Assembly: GCA_015686845.1 (NCBI GenBank)
Contig: JADPRS010000003.1
Coordinates: 62,001 to 126,000, forward strand
Origin: Lutibacter sp. B2
Lineage (GTDB): Bacteria > Bacillota > Clostridia > Peptostreptococcales > Thermotaleaceae
DNA length: 64,000 nucleotides
Reading direction: 5' to 3'
Shown here in pieces: positions 27,455 to 35,890 of the stretch. Made by a program: the position numbers and the translations under genes. The notes under the pieces were generated by a model. It ran no database searches. It had not been told where the DNA came from and saw nothing but the letters and a program-made list of their open reading frames with translations. Each line of letters begins with the position of its first letter. The stretch's first letter is position 1.

Positions 27455-27501
27455 TAAACGAAAGTAATATGCATTAATTTATATAGGGAGGACTTATTTA
27501 T

Positions 27502-29517
27502 ATGAAAATCAGTAAAAAAATAAAAATGGGAATAAGAGCTAAATTGACGATAATGTTTATTTTGCTCATAGGAATTCCTTTATCCATAGTAGGAATTAGT
27601 TCCTATGAGAAATCAGTTGAAATTATGGAGATGAATTTGAAAAACTCTTATATTGAAGTACTGAATGAAACAGAAGCTTCAATTAATAACTTTTTAATAG
27701 GCTATGAAGAAAGTGTTGTACAAATGTCCTATGAACCAAATGTTCAGCAAATTATAGATCATAAAGAGTATTCAAATTGGATGATGAAAAACTTTGAAGG
27801 CTTTATAAGAGGACATGAAAATGCTGGATCTATTTATTTAGTAACTAAGGATAAGGATACATATATTTACCCTGTCATTGAATTGCCACCGGGGTTTGAT
27901 GCTACTCAGAGACCTTGGTATAAGAAAGCTGTTAGTCAAAATAGGCTAATATGGACAGATCCTTATATAGATACAGATACGGGGAAAACAGTAATTACAG
28001 TAGCTAGGCCTGTTTATAATGAATTTAACTCAAAGGAATTTGTAGGGGTTTTAGGTATAGATATTTCTTTAGAAATTCTATCAGAAAGGATCAATTCAAT
28101 TAAAATCGGAAAAAATGGTTATCCTATTATTTTAGACAAAGAGTTAAATATAATGACTCATAAGGATCATAAGTTCATAGGAAAACCTGTTCCTGTTAAA
28201 GAAATAAACAAAGCAATAAATGAAAATGATGAAGGGTATGTAGACTATGAATTTGAAGAAGATGGAGAGTATAAAGAGAAATTCTCAATATTTAACAAAA
28301 TAGATAAATTAGGATGGACCATTATGGCAAGTATGTACGTAGATGAAATAGCTGATGATACAAGAACTTTGTTGGATAATATGCTGATGATAGGAGCAGT
28401 TTCATTACTAATAGCTTTATTAATTGCATATTTATTTTCTAAAGGGATAACAAAGAATATAAAAATTCTTCTGGATGATATGGAAAGAATAAAAGAGGGA
28501 GATTTTTCATCTAGCATTAAGATAGAATCAAATGATGAAATCGGAAAACTTGGAGAAGGTTTTAATGTTATGATTGAAGAGGTTGGAAAATTAGTTAAAA
28601 ATGTTCAGACTGTAGCTATGGATATTACGGCATCTGCTGAAACGCTAGCAGCAACATCAGAGGAAACCAGTGCATCAGCAGAAGAAGTATCTAGGACGGT
28701 TGAAGAAATTGCAAATGGGGCTTCTGAACAAGCTTCTGACGCAGAAAAAGGAGCTGCACTTGCATCTAACCTTGCGGATAAGTTTGTAGAGCTTATTCAT
28801 AATACGGATGATATGCTGACTTCTACAAATGAAGCTATGGAAGCAAACGTAGACGGCGTAAAAGCTGTAGATGATTTGAAGAATAAGACAGAATTAAACA
28901 ATGAAGCGACTGAAAAAATCGAAAGGGCAATCCTGGAATTAGATAATAAAACAAAATATATAGGAAGTATATTGGATACCATTGCGTCAATCTCAGAACA
29001 AACCAATTTACTTGCGTTAAATGCATCTATAGAAGCAGCAAGAGCAGGTGAACATGGGCGAGGATTTGCAGTAGTTGCGGATGAAATAAGAAAGCTAGCT
29101 GAAGGATCCAGGGAAGCAGCTGGAGAAATAAAGGAAATTGTTATAAATGTTCAAAATGATAGTAACTATACAGTAGAAATCATGAAGGAAGTAAAGGAAC
29201 ACGCGAAAGAACAATCTTATGCAGTTATGAATGTTACTAATTCCTTTAGTACAATATCTAAATCCATAGATAGCATTGCAGAAAAAATTGAATCAATAAG
29301 TGGATTTGTGGGTCAGTTGAATGATGATAAAGATGATATCGTATCATCTATAGGAAATATATCAGCTGTATCAGAAGAAACAGCAGCAGCATCAGAGGAA
29401 GTAAGTGCATCTATGCAGCAGCAATCTATGGCAGTAGAAGAAGTTGCAAGAGCAGCAGATAAACTAAACGAGCTTTCTGTAATATTGAATAAAGCAATGG
29501 CTAGATTTAAAGTATAA
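27502..29517 (+). CDS. Methyl-accepting chemotaxis protein with dCache sensor (second of tandem pair)
   Basis: 671 residues, same domain order as its neighbour at 25304: TM1 (about 12-33), dCache_1 (about 40-285; [25 protein letters not shown]), TM2, HAMP and signalling domain. It arose by tandem duplication; the sensor part has diverged while the signalling end was homogenised, so the two receptors probably detect different ligands but feed identical signals to the CheA complex. GGGAGG precedes ATG 27502. Confidence 0.95.
   Translation: MKISKKIKMGIRAKLTIMFILLIGIPLSIVGISSYEKSVEIMEMNLKNSYIEVLNETEASINNFLIGYEESVVQMSYEPNVQQIIDHKEYSNWMMKNFEGFIRGHENAGSIYLVTKDKDTYIYPVIELPPGFDATQRPWYKKAVSQNRLIWTDPYIDTDTGKTVITVARPVYNEFNSKEFVGVLGIDISLEILSERINSIKIGKNGYPIILDKELNIMTHKDHKFIGKPVPVKEINKAINENDEGYVDYEFEEDGEYKEKFSIFNKIDKLGWTIMASMYVDEIADDTRTLLDNMLMIGAVSLLIALLIAYLFSKGITKNIKILLDDMERIKEGDFSSSIKIESNDEIGKLGEGFNVMIEEVGKLVKNVQTVAMDITASAETLAATSEETSASAEEVSRTVEEIANGASEQASDAEKGAALASNLADKFVELIHNTDDMLTSTNEAMEANVDGVKAVDDLKNKTELNNEATEKIERAILELDNKTKYIGSILDTIASISEQTNLLALNASIEAARAGEHGRGFAVVADEIRKLAEGSREAAGEIKEIVINVQNDSNYTVEIMKEVKEHAKEQSYAVMNVTNSFSTISKSIDSIAEKIESISGFVGQLNDDKDDIVSSIGNISAVSEETAAASEEVSASMQQQSMAVEEVARAADKLNELSVILNKAMARFKV
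28994..29500 (+). repeat. 507-bp identical tract, copy 2
   Basis: Partner of 26796-27302; identity stops one codon-base before the differing A/C in the codon that gives MDRFKI versus MARFKV. Confidence 0.9.
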
Positions 29518-29550
29518 TAAATTTAAAGAGTAAACTAAATCGTTTATTCA

Positions 29551-29608
29551 AAAACTATGATCATCCTCTTATGATATTTATGTAAAGGAAGATCATAGTT
29601 TTTTATTT
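29551..29608 (+). terminator. Terminator after the second receptor gene
   Basis: Arms AAAACTATGATC and GATCATAGTTTT with TTTATT tail; the loop has extra partial pairing (TCCTCTT/AAGGA). Confidence 0.85.
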
Positions 29609-29669
29609 AATAGATCGATTTAGTAGAAGCGTATATGATATACTACACTAGATATTAAGGGAAGGGTGT

Positions 29670-30914
29670 ATGGAAATGAATGCAAATTATGACCGTATAA
29701 AAAAAGATATTGAAGAGTTTAGAAAGTACACATCTACACCGGATAGAGGTTGCACTCGATTTCCTTATACGAAAGAGGATTTTGATGCTAGAAATTATAT
29801 TATAAATGAAATGAAAAAAATAGGATTAAATATTCACATAGATGCTATAGGAAATATTCGAGCTAGACTTGATGGAAAAGATGCAAATGCACCAGTAGTT
29901 ATGACGGGTTCTCATTTAGACACGGTGTTTCAAGGTGGTATTTTTGATGGCATAGCAGGTGTAGTTTGCGGGCTTGAAGCAATGAGAATATTTGTTGAAA
30001 ATAATATAGAAACAAATAATCCTGTAGAATTAGTTGTATTTGTAGGAGAAGAAGGTTGTGATTTTGATTCTCCATATATAGGAAGCAAAGTAATGACAGG
30101 AAGATTGGGTATAGAGGATTTAAAAAATATAAAAAACAAAGACGGAAATTCTGTATACGATGCTGCAGTTGATTTCGGGTTAAATCCTGAAGAATTATCA
30201 AAAGATGTAATTTCTTCAACTGATATCAAAGCCATGATTGAATTGCACGTAGAACAAAGTCTTGTTTTAGATTATGAAAATATTCCTATAGGGATTGTAA
30301 AAGGAATTGCGGGATTGAAAAGATTAGAAATTGAGTTAGAGGGGGTTGCCAATCATTCGGGCGCTACACCTATGCATTTAAGGCAAGATCCTATGGTAAC
30401 AGCAGCAGAAATAATTTGTTTTGTTAATAATATTGTAGGGCAAGAAGGCAGCACTTCAACAGTAGGAACCGTTGGGAGAATTGAATGTATTCCAAATTTA
30501 GTGAATGCTATTGCAGGAAAAGTAACTTTTACCATTGATATTAGAGATATAGATGAAGAAGTTATTGAAAGAGTTACAAAATTAATAATAAAAAAGATTA
30601 AAGAAGTTTCTAAATTTCACAATGTAAAAAGTGAAATACATAATATTGGTTCAGGAACACCTATGAAATTATCTAATTCAATTATAAAAACCATTGAGCA
30701 AGTGGCCATATCTAAAAATATAAAAACAAAATTAATGAACAGTGGAGCAGGTCATGATGCATGTATGTTTAAAGATGTTACAGATGTAGGTATGATCTTT
30801 GTACCTAGTGTAAATGGAAGAAGTCATGTTCCAGAGGAATTTACAAGATACGAAGATTTGCAATTAGGATGTGAAGTATTATTTGAAACCATTGTAAAAC
30901 TAGCAAAGCAATAA
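29670..30914 (+). CDS. M20-family amidohydrolase (N-carbamoyl-amino-acid hydrolase/allantoate amidohydrolase type)
   Basis: 414-residue metal-dependent amidase of the hydantoinase/carbamoylase (AmaB/AllC) branch of M20. Metal-binding motifs are GSHLDTVFQGGIFDG (about residue 80-95) and GEEGCDFDSPYIGS (about 130); the dimerisation lid follows (NHSGATPMHLRQDPM) and HDACMF near the C-terminus supplies another ligand. The family splits N-carbamoyl or ureido groups from amino-acid-like substrates. No purine or hydantoin genes flank it, so the exact substrate stays open. GGGAAGGG precedes ATG 29670. Confidence 0.88.
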   Translation: MEMNANYDRIKKDIEEFRKYTSTPDRGCTRFPYTKEDFDARNYIINEMKKIGLNIHIDAIGNIRARLDGKDANAPVVMTGSHLDTVFQGGIFDGIAGVVCGLEAMRIFVENNIETNNPVELVVFVGEEGCDFDSPYIGSKVMTGRLGIEDLKNIKNKDGNSVYDAAVDFGLNPEELSKDVISSTDIKAMIELHVEQSLVLDYENIPIGIVKGIAGLKRLEIELEGVANHSGATPMHLRQDPMVTAAEIICFVNNIVGQEGSTSTVGTVGRIECIPNLVNAIAGKVTFTIDIRDIDEEVIERVTKLIIKKIKEVSKFHNVKSEIHNIGSGTPMKLSNSIIKTIEQVAISKNIKTKLMNSGAGHDACMFKDVTDVGMIFVPSVNGRSHVPEEFTRYEDLQLGCEVLFETIVKLAKQ

Positions 30915-30928
30915 ATTTTTAGTTAGAA

Positions 30929-30968
30929 GGACGGTCAATCTAGTTTGATTAACCGTCCATTTTTTTTT
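30929..30968. terminator. Bidirectional terminator between amidohydrolase and NSS genes
   Basis: GGACGGT/ACCGTCC arms with inner AATC/GATT pairing and T/A-runs on both sides; it reaches the stop codon of the convergent transporter gene. Confidence 0.85.
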
Positions 30969-32280
30969 AACCAATTCCTCCATAAACTGCACCAAGTACT
31001 ACAATTAAAATAGCGATAAAGATATATAAATATTTTCCTAAAATAAGAAACGAACTTCCTAATGGTTTTTTAGCACCAATATTGATTGCATCTAAAGCTT
31101 TATTAGAACCAAAAATCCAGTAGAAAACAAATGCTGAAATACTTGCTCCAATAGGGGCTAAATAAACACTCATAAAATCTGCCCATTGTCCAAATAAATT
31201 CATATTTGTACTTAAAACAAGTGAAAAGCATAAGCAAGCTATACCTGTTAAAATAGTTGATTTTTTTCTAGTTAATTTAAATTCTCCCATAAGAGCCTCA
31301 ATAGGGGCCTCCATCATATTGATCGCAGAAGAAATAGCTGCAAAAACAATACTTAAAAAGAATATGATTGAGAAAATATAGCCACCCGTCATTTGTGTAA
31401 ATATCTTAGGAACAGTAATAAATAAAAGGGGTGGACCAGCAGCAGGATCAAGTCCAAATGCAAATGCTGCAGGGATAATTATAAAGGCTGCCATGAGTGC
31501 TGCCAATGTATCAAAAAACACGATGCTAAGTGCAGATGAAGGAATATCAACATCTTTTCCTAGATAACTTCCATAAACAACCATTCCAGCCCCACTAAGG
31601 GAAACAGAAAAGAATGCTTGCCCTAGTGCCATTACCCAAGTAATTGGCTTTAATAGATGAGAGAAGTCAGGTGTAACAAGATATTTTACACCCTCCATTG
31701 CACCAGGAAGTGTTAATGATCTTATCAATAAAATAATAAATAAAACAAATAATCCAGGCATAATGACTTTATTCATTTTTTCTATTCCAGTACTGATGCC
31801 CATGCATAAGATAAAGACAGTAACGACCATGGCAAGAATTGTCCAAGGAATCGTTTGTGTAGTTCCTGCAAAGCTTCCGAAATAAGTTGGGATATCTACT
31901 TTGTTAAAAATTCCACTGAATGAAGCGAAAAAGTATCTAAAAATCCATCCAACAACCACAATATAGAAAACAAAAATTCCTGTCATAGCCAATAAAGGGA
32001 TACTTCCTAATAAATTACCAAGCTTTGATTTTTTGCTTTCAAGTACTTCTTTGATTGCACCTAATGCACCTTTTTCATATTTTCTACCAAAAGCAATTTC
32101 AGTAATTAATCCAGTAGAACCTAAAAAATAGACAAATATAAAATAAGGAATTAAAAATGCTGCTCCGCCATATTCACCTAATCTCCAAGAAAACATCCAC
32201 ACATTCCCAAGTCCTATTGCAGCGCCTGCACAAGATAATATGAATCCTAGTTGTCCTGAAAAATTTTCTCTTTTTTCCAT
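30967..32280 (-). CDS. NSS-family Na+-coupled amino-acid symporter, probably for leucine
   Basis: 437-residue, about 11-helix transporter of the neurotransmitter:sodium symporter (LeuT) family. TM1 carries the unwound Na+/substrate site CAGAAIGLGNVWMFSW, and RKYEKGALGAIKEV and GLDPAAGPPLLFIT are further family blocks. A leucine-type T-box leader lies directly upstream on the same strand, so I infer induction by uncharged tRNA-Leu and leucine (or branched-chain) uptake. Bacterial NSS proteins with 11 rather than 12 helices are common. AAAGGAGTG precedes its ATG. Confidence 0.92.
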   Translation of the reverse strand: MEKRENFSGQLGFILSCAGAAIGLGNVWMFSWRLGEYGGAAFLIPYFIFVYFLGSTGLITEIAFGRKYEKGALGAIKEVLESKKSKLGNLLGSIPLLAMTGIFVFYIVVVGWIFRYFFASFSGIFNKVDIPTYFGSFAGTTQTIPWTILAMVVTVFILCMGISTGIEKMNKVIMPGLFVLFIILLIRSLTLPGAMEGVKYLVTPDFSHLLKPITWVMALGQAFFSVSLSGAGMVVYGSYLGKDVDIPSSALSIVFFDTLAALMAAFIIIPAAFAFGLDPAAGPPLLFITVPKIFTQMTGGYIFSIIFFLSIVFAAISSAINMMEAPIEALMGEFKLTRKKSTILTGIACLCFSLVLSTNMNLFGQWADFMSVYLAPIGASISAFVFYWIFGSNKALDAINIGAKKPLGSSFLILGKYLYIFIAILIVVLGAVYGGIG

Positions 32281-32306
32281 TCGTATTCACTCCTTTTTTT
32301 GAAATT

Positions 32307-32575
32307 AAAAAAGTCCTCTATATGCTTATAGTATAAGCATATAGAGGACGAATAATCGTGGTACCACCTCATATTAGGAAATAAAAAAATTCCTCTTCTT
32401 CAGATACGGGATATAAATCCGATAGCCTATCTCTATAACGGGAGAAACCCGTGTCGCCTACTAAAAGTTCAGCTTCCACTCATAAGTCCATTCCAAATCT
32501 TCTCAAATATCAAGGTTCCACCAATCCTTGACTCTCTATAATTCTTAAAGAAATGTACTACTCTTAATCTTAGCT
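32307..32575 (-). promoter_or_regulatory. T-box riboswitch with CUG (Leu) specifier upstream of the NSS transporter
   Basis: On the minus strand: stem I with UAAGAGU (32566-32560) and the AGUA S-turn (32559-32556), the specifier-side block GAAG-CUG-A (CUG at 32472-32470) followed by the closing ACUUUUA, the T-box core GGUGGUACCACG (about 32368-32357), and an 18-bp terminator stem starting GTCCTCTATATGC (32349-32313) ending in TTTTTT (32312-32307). I read the specifier by aligning with the well-known glyQS layout GAAA-GGC-A. Uncharged tRNA-Leu should stabilise the antiterminator and switch the transporter gene on. Confidence 0.85.
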
Positions 32576-32600
32576 TTATATTATTTACTTGTTAAAAGCA

Positions 32601-32629
32601 ATTATAAATAAAATATATACATTTGTCAA
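32601..32629 (-). promoter_or_regulatory. Sigma-A promoter of the T-box leader
   Basis: TTGACA (32629-32624), 17-base spacer, TATAAT (32606-32601) on the minus strand, a perfect consensus, placing the transcript start just ahead of stem I. Confidence 0.8.
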
Positions 32630-32715
32630 ATGAAATTTTCAAAAAATTATAGAAATATAAATAATAAATACATGGTAAAATAAATGAATTAAAAGGTATT
32701 TAGGAGGTATTTGTT

Positions 32716-33318
32716 TTGAGACTAGGAACAGATGTTTATAAGCAAGATGGAATTAAATTAGCAAAAGATTTACTAGGAAAAATTCTTGTTAGAAAAATAG
32801 ATGATCGATTAATTAAGTGTAAAATTGTTGAAACAGAAAGCTATATAGGCCCTGAGGATAAGGGCTGTCATGCTTATAAGAATAAAAGAACCAAAAGAAC
32901 GGAAGTTATGTTTTGGGAAGGTGGACATGCATATATTTATTTAATATATGGAATGTACAACTGCTTAAATATTGTAGCAAATTGTAAAGATAAACCAGAA
33001 GCAGTACTTATAAGAGGGGTGGAGCCTTTAAGTGAAATTGAAACTTTGAAGGAAAAAAGAAATATAAAATCTAACAAAATAGAAGATTTAACCAATGGAC
33101 CGGGGAAGCTTTGCAAAGCGCTAGAGATCACTAAGGAATTAAATGGATATGACCTAATTCATGGAGATGAATTATATATAGTAGAGAATGATGAAGAATT
33201 TGAAATAGTAGAGGCGAAAAGAATAAACATAGATTATGCACAAGAATATAAAGACAAACTTTGGCGGTTTTATATAAAAAACAATAAGTTTGTATCTAAA
33301 AAATCATCTACAGATTAG
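32716..33318 (+). CDS. mpg: Mpg/AAG-type 3-methyladenine DNA glycosylase
   Basis: 200-residue base-excision-repair enzyme that removes alkylated purines. Family motifs are DLLGKILVRK, VETESYIGPEDKGCHAYKNKRTKRTEVMF and AYIYLIYGMYNCLNIVA, with the catalytic Glu in ETESY and the conserved ending ELNGYDL. It starts with TTG 32716 behind TAGGAGG. The terminator is built into the 3' end of the coding sequence. Confidence 0.93.
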   Translation: MRLGTDVYKQDGIKLAKDLLGKILVRKIDDRLIKCKIVETESYIGPEDKGCHAYKNKRTKRTEVMFWEGGHAYIYLIYGMYNCLNIVANCKDKPEAVLIRGVEPLSEIETLKEKRNIKSNKIEDLTNGPGKLCKALEITKELNGYDLIHGDELYIVENDEEFEIVEAKRINIDYAQEYKDKLWRFYIKNNKFVSKKSSTD

Positions 33319-33331
33319 TAGCTGATTTTTT
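33298..33331 (+). terminator. Terminator overlapping the mpg stop codon
   Basis: AAAAAATCA-t-CTAC / GTAG-c-TGATTTTTT; the TAG stop (33316-33318) lies at the loop/stem border, so the coding end doubles as the terminator stem. Confidence 0.8.
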
Positions 33332-33508
33332 GTTTTCCTCCTTAAAATAGTTTGTACAATACATTCTATTATGAGACAAGCATAGCTATTATTTTTTAAT
33401 GTTAAAATAAAGTTTGAAAATATAGATAATAAGATAGTACAAGTTAGCATATATTTACTATAAAGAGGGGTGGGCCTTGTAAGAAGAAACATTGTGAGGT
33501 GAAAGAGA

Positions 33509-34633
33509 ATGAAAATTTGTTTTGATGGAATAGGGATTAGCCATCTCAAGGAAAGCGACTTGTATAATTATACGTATGGATTAATAGCAAATCTGATTAA
33601 TATATATCCTCAAGCAAAATATGAGGTTGTAATGAATAAAGGAAGAGAGGTTGATCTATGGGCAAAAAATGAAAATATAAAGTTAGAGTATATGGATTTA
33701 AATAGAAATAAAAATGATTACAGCATACTGCTGGATCATATAAAAAGTAATAATATAAACATTTATCATTCTGTAAATAATGGATTTAGTATCCCTAAAG
33801 AAAAAGGATGTAAATATATTATGTCAGTCCATGATTTATTGTCTGTTAGTAAGAATGAATATGTAGATCCTAAATACTCAAATAAATTTATGACTGTTTT
33901 TCCAAACGCTTTAGAAAAATCAGATGAAATTATTGCTGTATCAGATTTTATTAAAAATGAGATTATTCAGCGTTACAAAGTTTCAAAAGATAAGATAAAA
34001 GTTATATATCCAGTTTGTTCAAAACAGTTTAAGCCTATAGACATAGAAAAAAGCAAGTATAAAATTAAGCATAAATATAAGATAGAAGGAGATTATTTAT
34101 TGTTTGCAGGGGATATTCATATAAGAAAAAACTTACCCCTTATATTTAGAGCATTCAAAGAAGTGTTAAAGGCATATCAAGACTTAAAGTTGGTGATTAT
34201 AGGAAACTGTGAAGGTAAAAGAGAAGTATATTATTTGAAACTTAAAGAATATGCTAGAACATTAAATATAGATAATAATATTTTGTTTGTAGGTTCTGTT
34301 CCCTATGAAGATAGGCCATATTTTTATAATGGTGCAAAATGTATCATTGATCTGTCCGAATATGAAGGATTTCCATTATCGGTCGTTGAAGCGATGGCTT
34401 GTAATATTCCGATTATTTGCAGTCAATCATCGTCCTTTAAAGAAGTATTAGGTTCAGCCGCAGCTTTTGTAGAGTCTAAAGAACTAAATGAAATAAAGGA
34501 TATTATTTCAGAAGTACTATATAATAAGGCTTTTAGATTGAATCTTATAGAAAAAGGCAAGAAGCAGATATTAAAATATCAATCAGATGAACCCATAAAA
34601 CAAATGGTTCGTTTATATGAATCAATGGTATAA
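33509..34633 (+). CDS. GT4-family glycosyltransferase
   Basis: 374-residue GT-B fold transferase. The N-terminal half carries YHSVNNGFSIP and the C-terminal Glycos_transf_1 domain has LLFAGDIHIRKNL (about 200), FVGSVPYEDRPYFYNGA and the donor-site motif EYEGFPLSVVEAMACNIPII (about 285-305). Acceptor and sugar are unknown. It stands alone rather than in a polysaccharide cluster, so it may act in envelope glycolipid or spore-polysaccharide synthesis. AGGTGAAAGAG precedes ATG 33509. Confidence 0.85.
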   Translation: MKICFDGIGISHLKESDLYNYTYGLIANLINIYPQAKYEVVMNKGREVDLWAKNENIKLEYMDLNRNKNDYSILLDHIKSNNINIYHSVNNGFSIPKEKGCKYIMSVHDLLSVSKNEYVDPKYSNKFMTVFPNALEKSDEIIAVSDFIKNEIIQRYKVSKDKIKVIYPVCSKQFKPIDIEKSKYKIKHKYKIEGDYLLFAGDIHIRKNLPLIFRAFKEVLKAYQDLKLVIIGNCEGKREVYYLKLKEYARTLNIDNNILFVGSVPYEDRPYFYNGAKCIIDLSEYEGFPLSVVEAMACNIPIICSQSSSFKEVLGSAAAFVESKELNEIKDIISEVLYNKAFRLNLIEKGKKQILKYQSDEPIKQMVRLYESMV

Positions 34634-34669
34634 AATAAAAGTTTTTTCTACATTGTCACAATTTTACTA

Positions 34670-34698
34670 TTGACTTTTTTATTTTTAAATGTTATAAT
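34670..34698 (+). promoter_or_regulatory. Sigma-A promoter of the leader/ABC-importer transcript
   Basis: TTGACT (34670-34675), 17-base spacer, TATAAT (34693-34698). It starts a leader of about 290 bases ahead of the permease gene. Confidence 0.8.
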
Positions 34699-34729
34699 AA
34701 TACAAACAATTTTAAAGGAGAGATTTAAG

Positions 34730-34786
34730 ATGAAAAACTTATTAAGTAAATCAGCACAAATTATTTTTATTAGCCAATTTAGATAG
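34730..34786 (+). CDS. 18-residue leader peptide of the ABC-importer attenuator
   Basis: ATG 34730 behind a near-ideal AAAGGAGAG ribosome site encodes MKNLLSKSAQIIFISQFR, then TAG at 34784-34786. The stop codon overlaps the first base of the first pairing segment of the downstream RNA fold, so a ribosome ending translation would cover that segment. Such placement is typical of ribosome-controlled attenuators. The peptide contains no Trp and no run of one amino acid; it is not a classical biosynthetic leader. Confidence 0.6.
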   Translation: MKNLLSKSAQIIFISQFR

Positions 34787-34965
34787 GGTTTGTACTTATG
34801 TTTAGACATGGATACAAACCCCCTAAGAAGTATGTAAATTTAGGGTTTGTATCTATGTCGGCTGATATATAAGTTTTTTATTCTAATATATTAGGGAAGC
34901 CACATAGATAATGTCTATGTGGCTTCTTCGTATTTTGCCACATGGAAAAATCATGTGGTTTTTTT
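34786..34965 (+). promoter_or_regulatory. Chain-pairing transcription attenuator upstream of the ABC importer
   Basis: Seven segments can pair alternately. S1 34786-34794 with S2 34813-34821 (9 bp); S2 34805-34821 with S3 34843-34859 (17 bp, one G-U); S3 34850-34863 with S4a 34898-34910 (13 bp, one bulged C); S4a 34896-34908 with S4b 34914-34926 (13 bp perfect); S4b 34915-34923 with S5a 34937-34945 (9 bp, one G-U); S5a 34938-34944 with S5b 34952-34958 plus T7, an intrinsic terminator. Pairing of S1-S2, S3-S4a and S4b-S5a would be the read-through state; S2-S3, S4a-S4b and S5a-S5b the terminated state. No T-box or known riboswitch motif was recognised. Confidence 0.65.
34938..34965 (+). terminator. 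Intrinsic terminator in front of the ABC-importer genes
   Basis: CCACATG/CATGTGG with a 7-base loop and seven T's, 28 bases before the permease ATG. Its 5' arm can instead pair with the upstream hairpin arm at 34915-34923. Confidence 0.85.
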
Positions 34966-34993
34966 AATACAAAAAAAGGAAGGGGATATATAT

Positions 34994-35890
34994 ATGGATG
35001 CTATAACAGCTGTAATTACGCAAAGTCTAATTTTAGGAATCATGGTTTTAGGAGTATATATTAGTTATAAGATTTTAGACTTCCCAGATATGTCAGCAGA
35101 TGGAAGTTTTACTTTAGGAGGAGCGATTATTGCTATTTCATTAAAGGCTGGATTATCTTGTATAACGGGATCATTACTAGCTTTGGTGGCAGGATTATTA
35201 GCAGGACTTTTAACAGGGATTTTGAATGTGAAAGTAAAGATTTCAAACTTACTTTCTGGAATTTTAGTAATGGGTATTTTGTACTCTGTTAATTTAAGAA
35301 TTATGGGAAAAGCAAATATTCCATTATTTAATGAAAATCATTTATTTAAGACTAATTTTTCGCCACTTATGATTTCGTTGATACTTTTATTATTATTTAA
35401 ATTCTCCCTAGATTTATTTCTGAAAACAGGAATGGGCTATACCTTAAAGGCTGTAGGCGATAATACTCAAATGGCAAAATCTTTAGGAATAGAAGTGGGA
35501 AAAATAAAAATATTAGGACTTATGTTATCCAATGGACTCATTAGTTTTTCTGGAAGTATTATGGCTCAGTATCAAGGATTCTCAGATATATCCATGGGAA
35601 TAGGAACCCTTGTTTTAGGCATTGCTTCAATTATCGTAGGAAGAGTTTTTATAAATAAAATAAAGCATTTAAAAGAAACGAGCATGATTATAATAGGAAC
35701 AATCATTTACCAAGTTACGATCTATATAGCAATTAATATAGGCATGGCTGCAACGGATTTAAAAATGATTACTTCACTTGTAATTATTATATTCCTAGGG
35801 GCAGGTAATTTAAAAGGCACTTGTAAAACAAATTGGCTAAGGAGGGATTTACATGTTAAACATTCAAAACCTATCAAAGAGCTTTCCTAA
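34994..35890 (+). CDS. ABC importer permease, TrpY-like (COG4120)
   Basis: 298-residue integral membrane protein with about 8-9 helices (ITQSLILGIMVLGVYISYKI at the start; FPDMSADGSFTLGGAIIA is a family block; GVDN-like AVGDNTQMAKSLGIEV is the ATPase-coupling loop). It belongs to the branched-chain-permease-like COG4120 group, which works with COG1101 ATPases and COG2984 binding proteins. ATG 34994 follows AGGAAGGGG; the frame-open start at 34919 lies inside the terminator. Overlaps the ATPase gene by 38 bases. In streptococci such importers (TrpXYZ) are tryptophan-linked; here the substrate is open. Confidence 0.88.
   Translation: MDAITAVITQSLILGIMVLGVYISYKILDFPDMSADGSFTLGGAIIAISLKAGLSCITGSLLALVAGLLAGLLTGILNVKVKISNLLSGILVMGILYSVNLRIMGKANIPLFNENHLFKTNFSPLMISLILLLLFKFSLDLFLKTGMGYTLKAVGDNTQMAKSLGIEVGKIKILGLMLSNGLISFSGSIMAQYQGFSDISMGIGTLVLGIASIIVGRVFINKIKHLKETSMIIIGTIIYQVTIYIAINIGMAATDLKMITSLVIIIFLGAGNLKGTCKTNWLRRDLHVKHSKPIKELS

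Noticed and set aside
29899-30235. Overlapping minus-strand frames in the amidohydrolase gene
   Set aside because: Two shadow frames in conflict with a clear M20 protein; no ribosome sites.
33304-33549. Minus-strand frame of 81 codons between mpg and the glycosyltransferase
   Set aside because: It overlaps the mpg terminator and the start of the glycosyltransferase, lacks a ribosome site and has no recognisable domain.
34786-34965. T-box or known riboswitch upstream of the ABC importer
   Set aside because: No GGUGGNACCGCG-type core, no S-turn/specifier pattern and no recognisable ligand-riboswitch core; the structure is better described as a chain attenuator.
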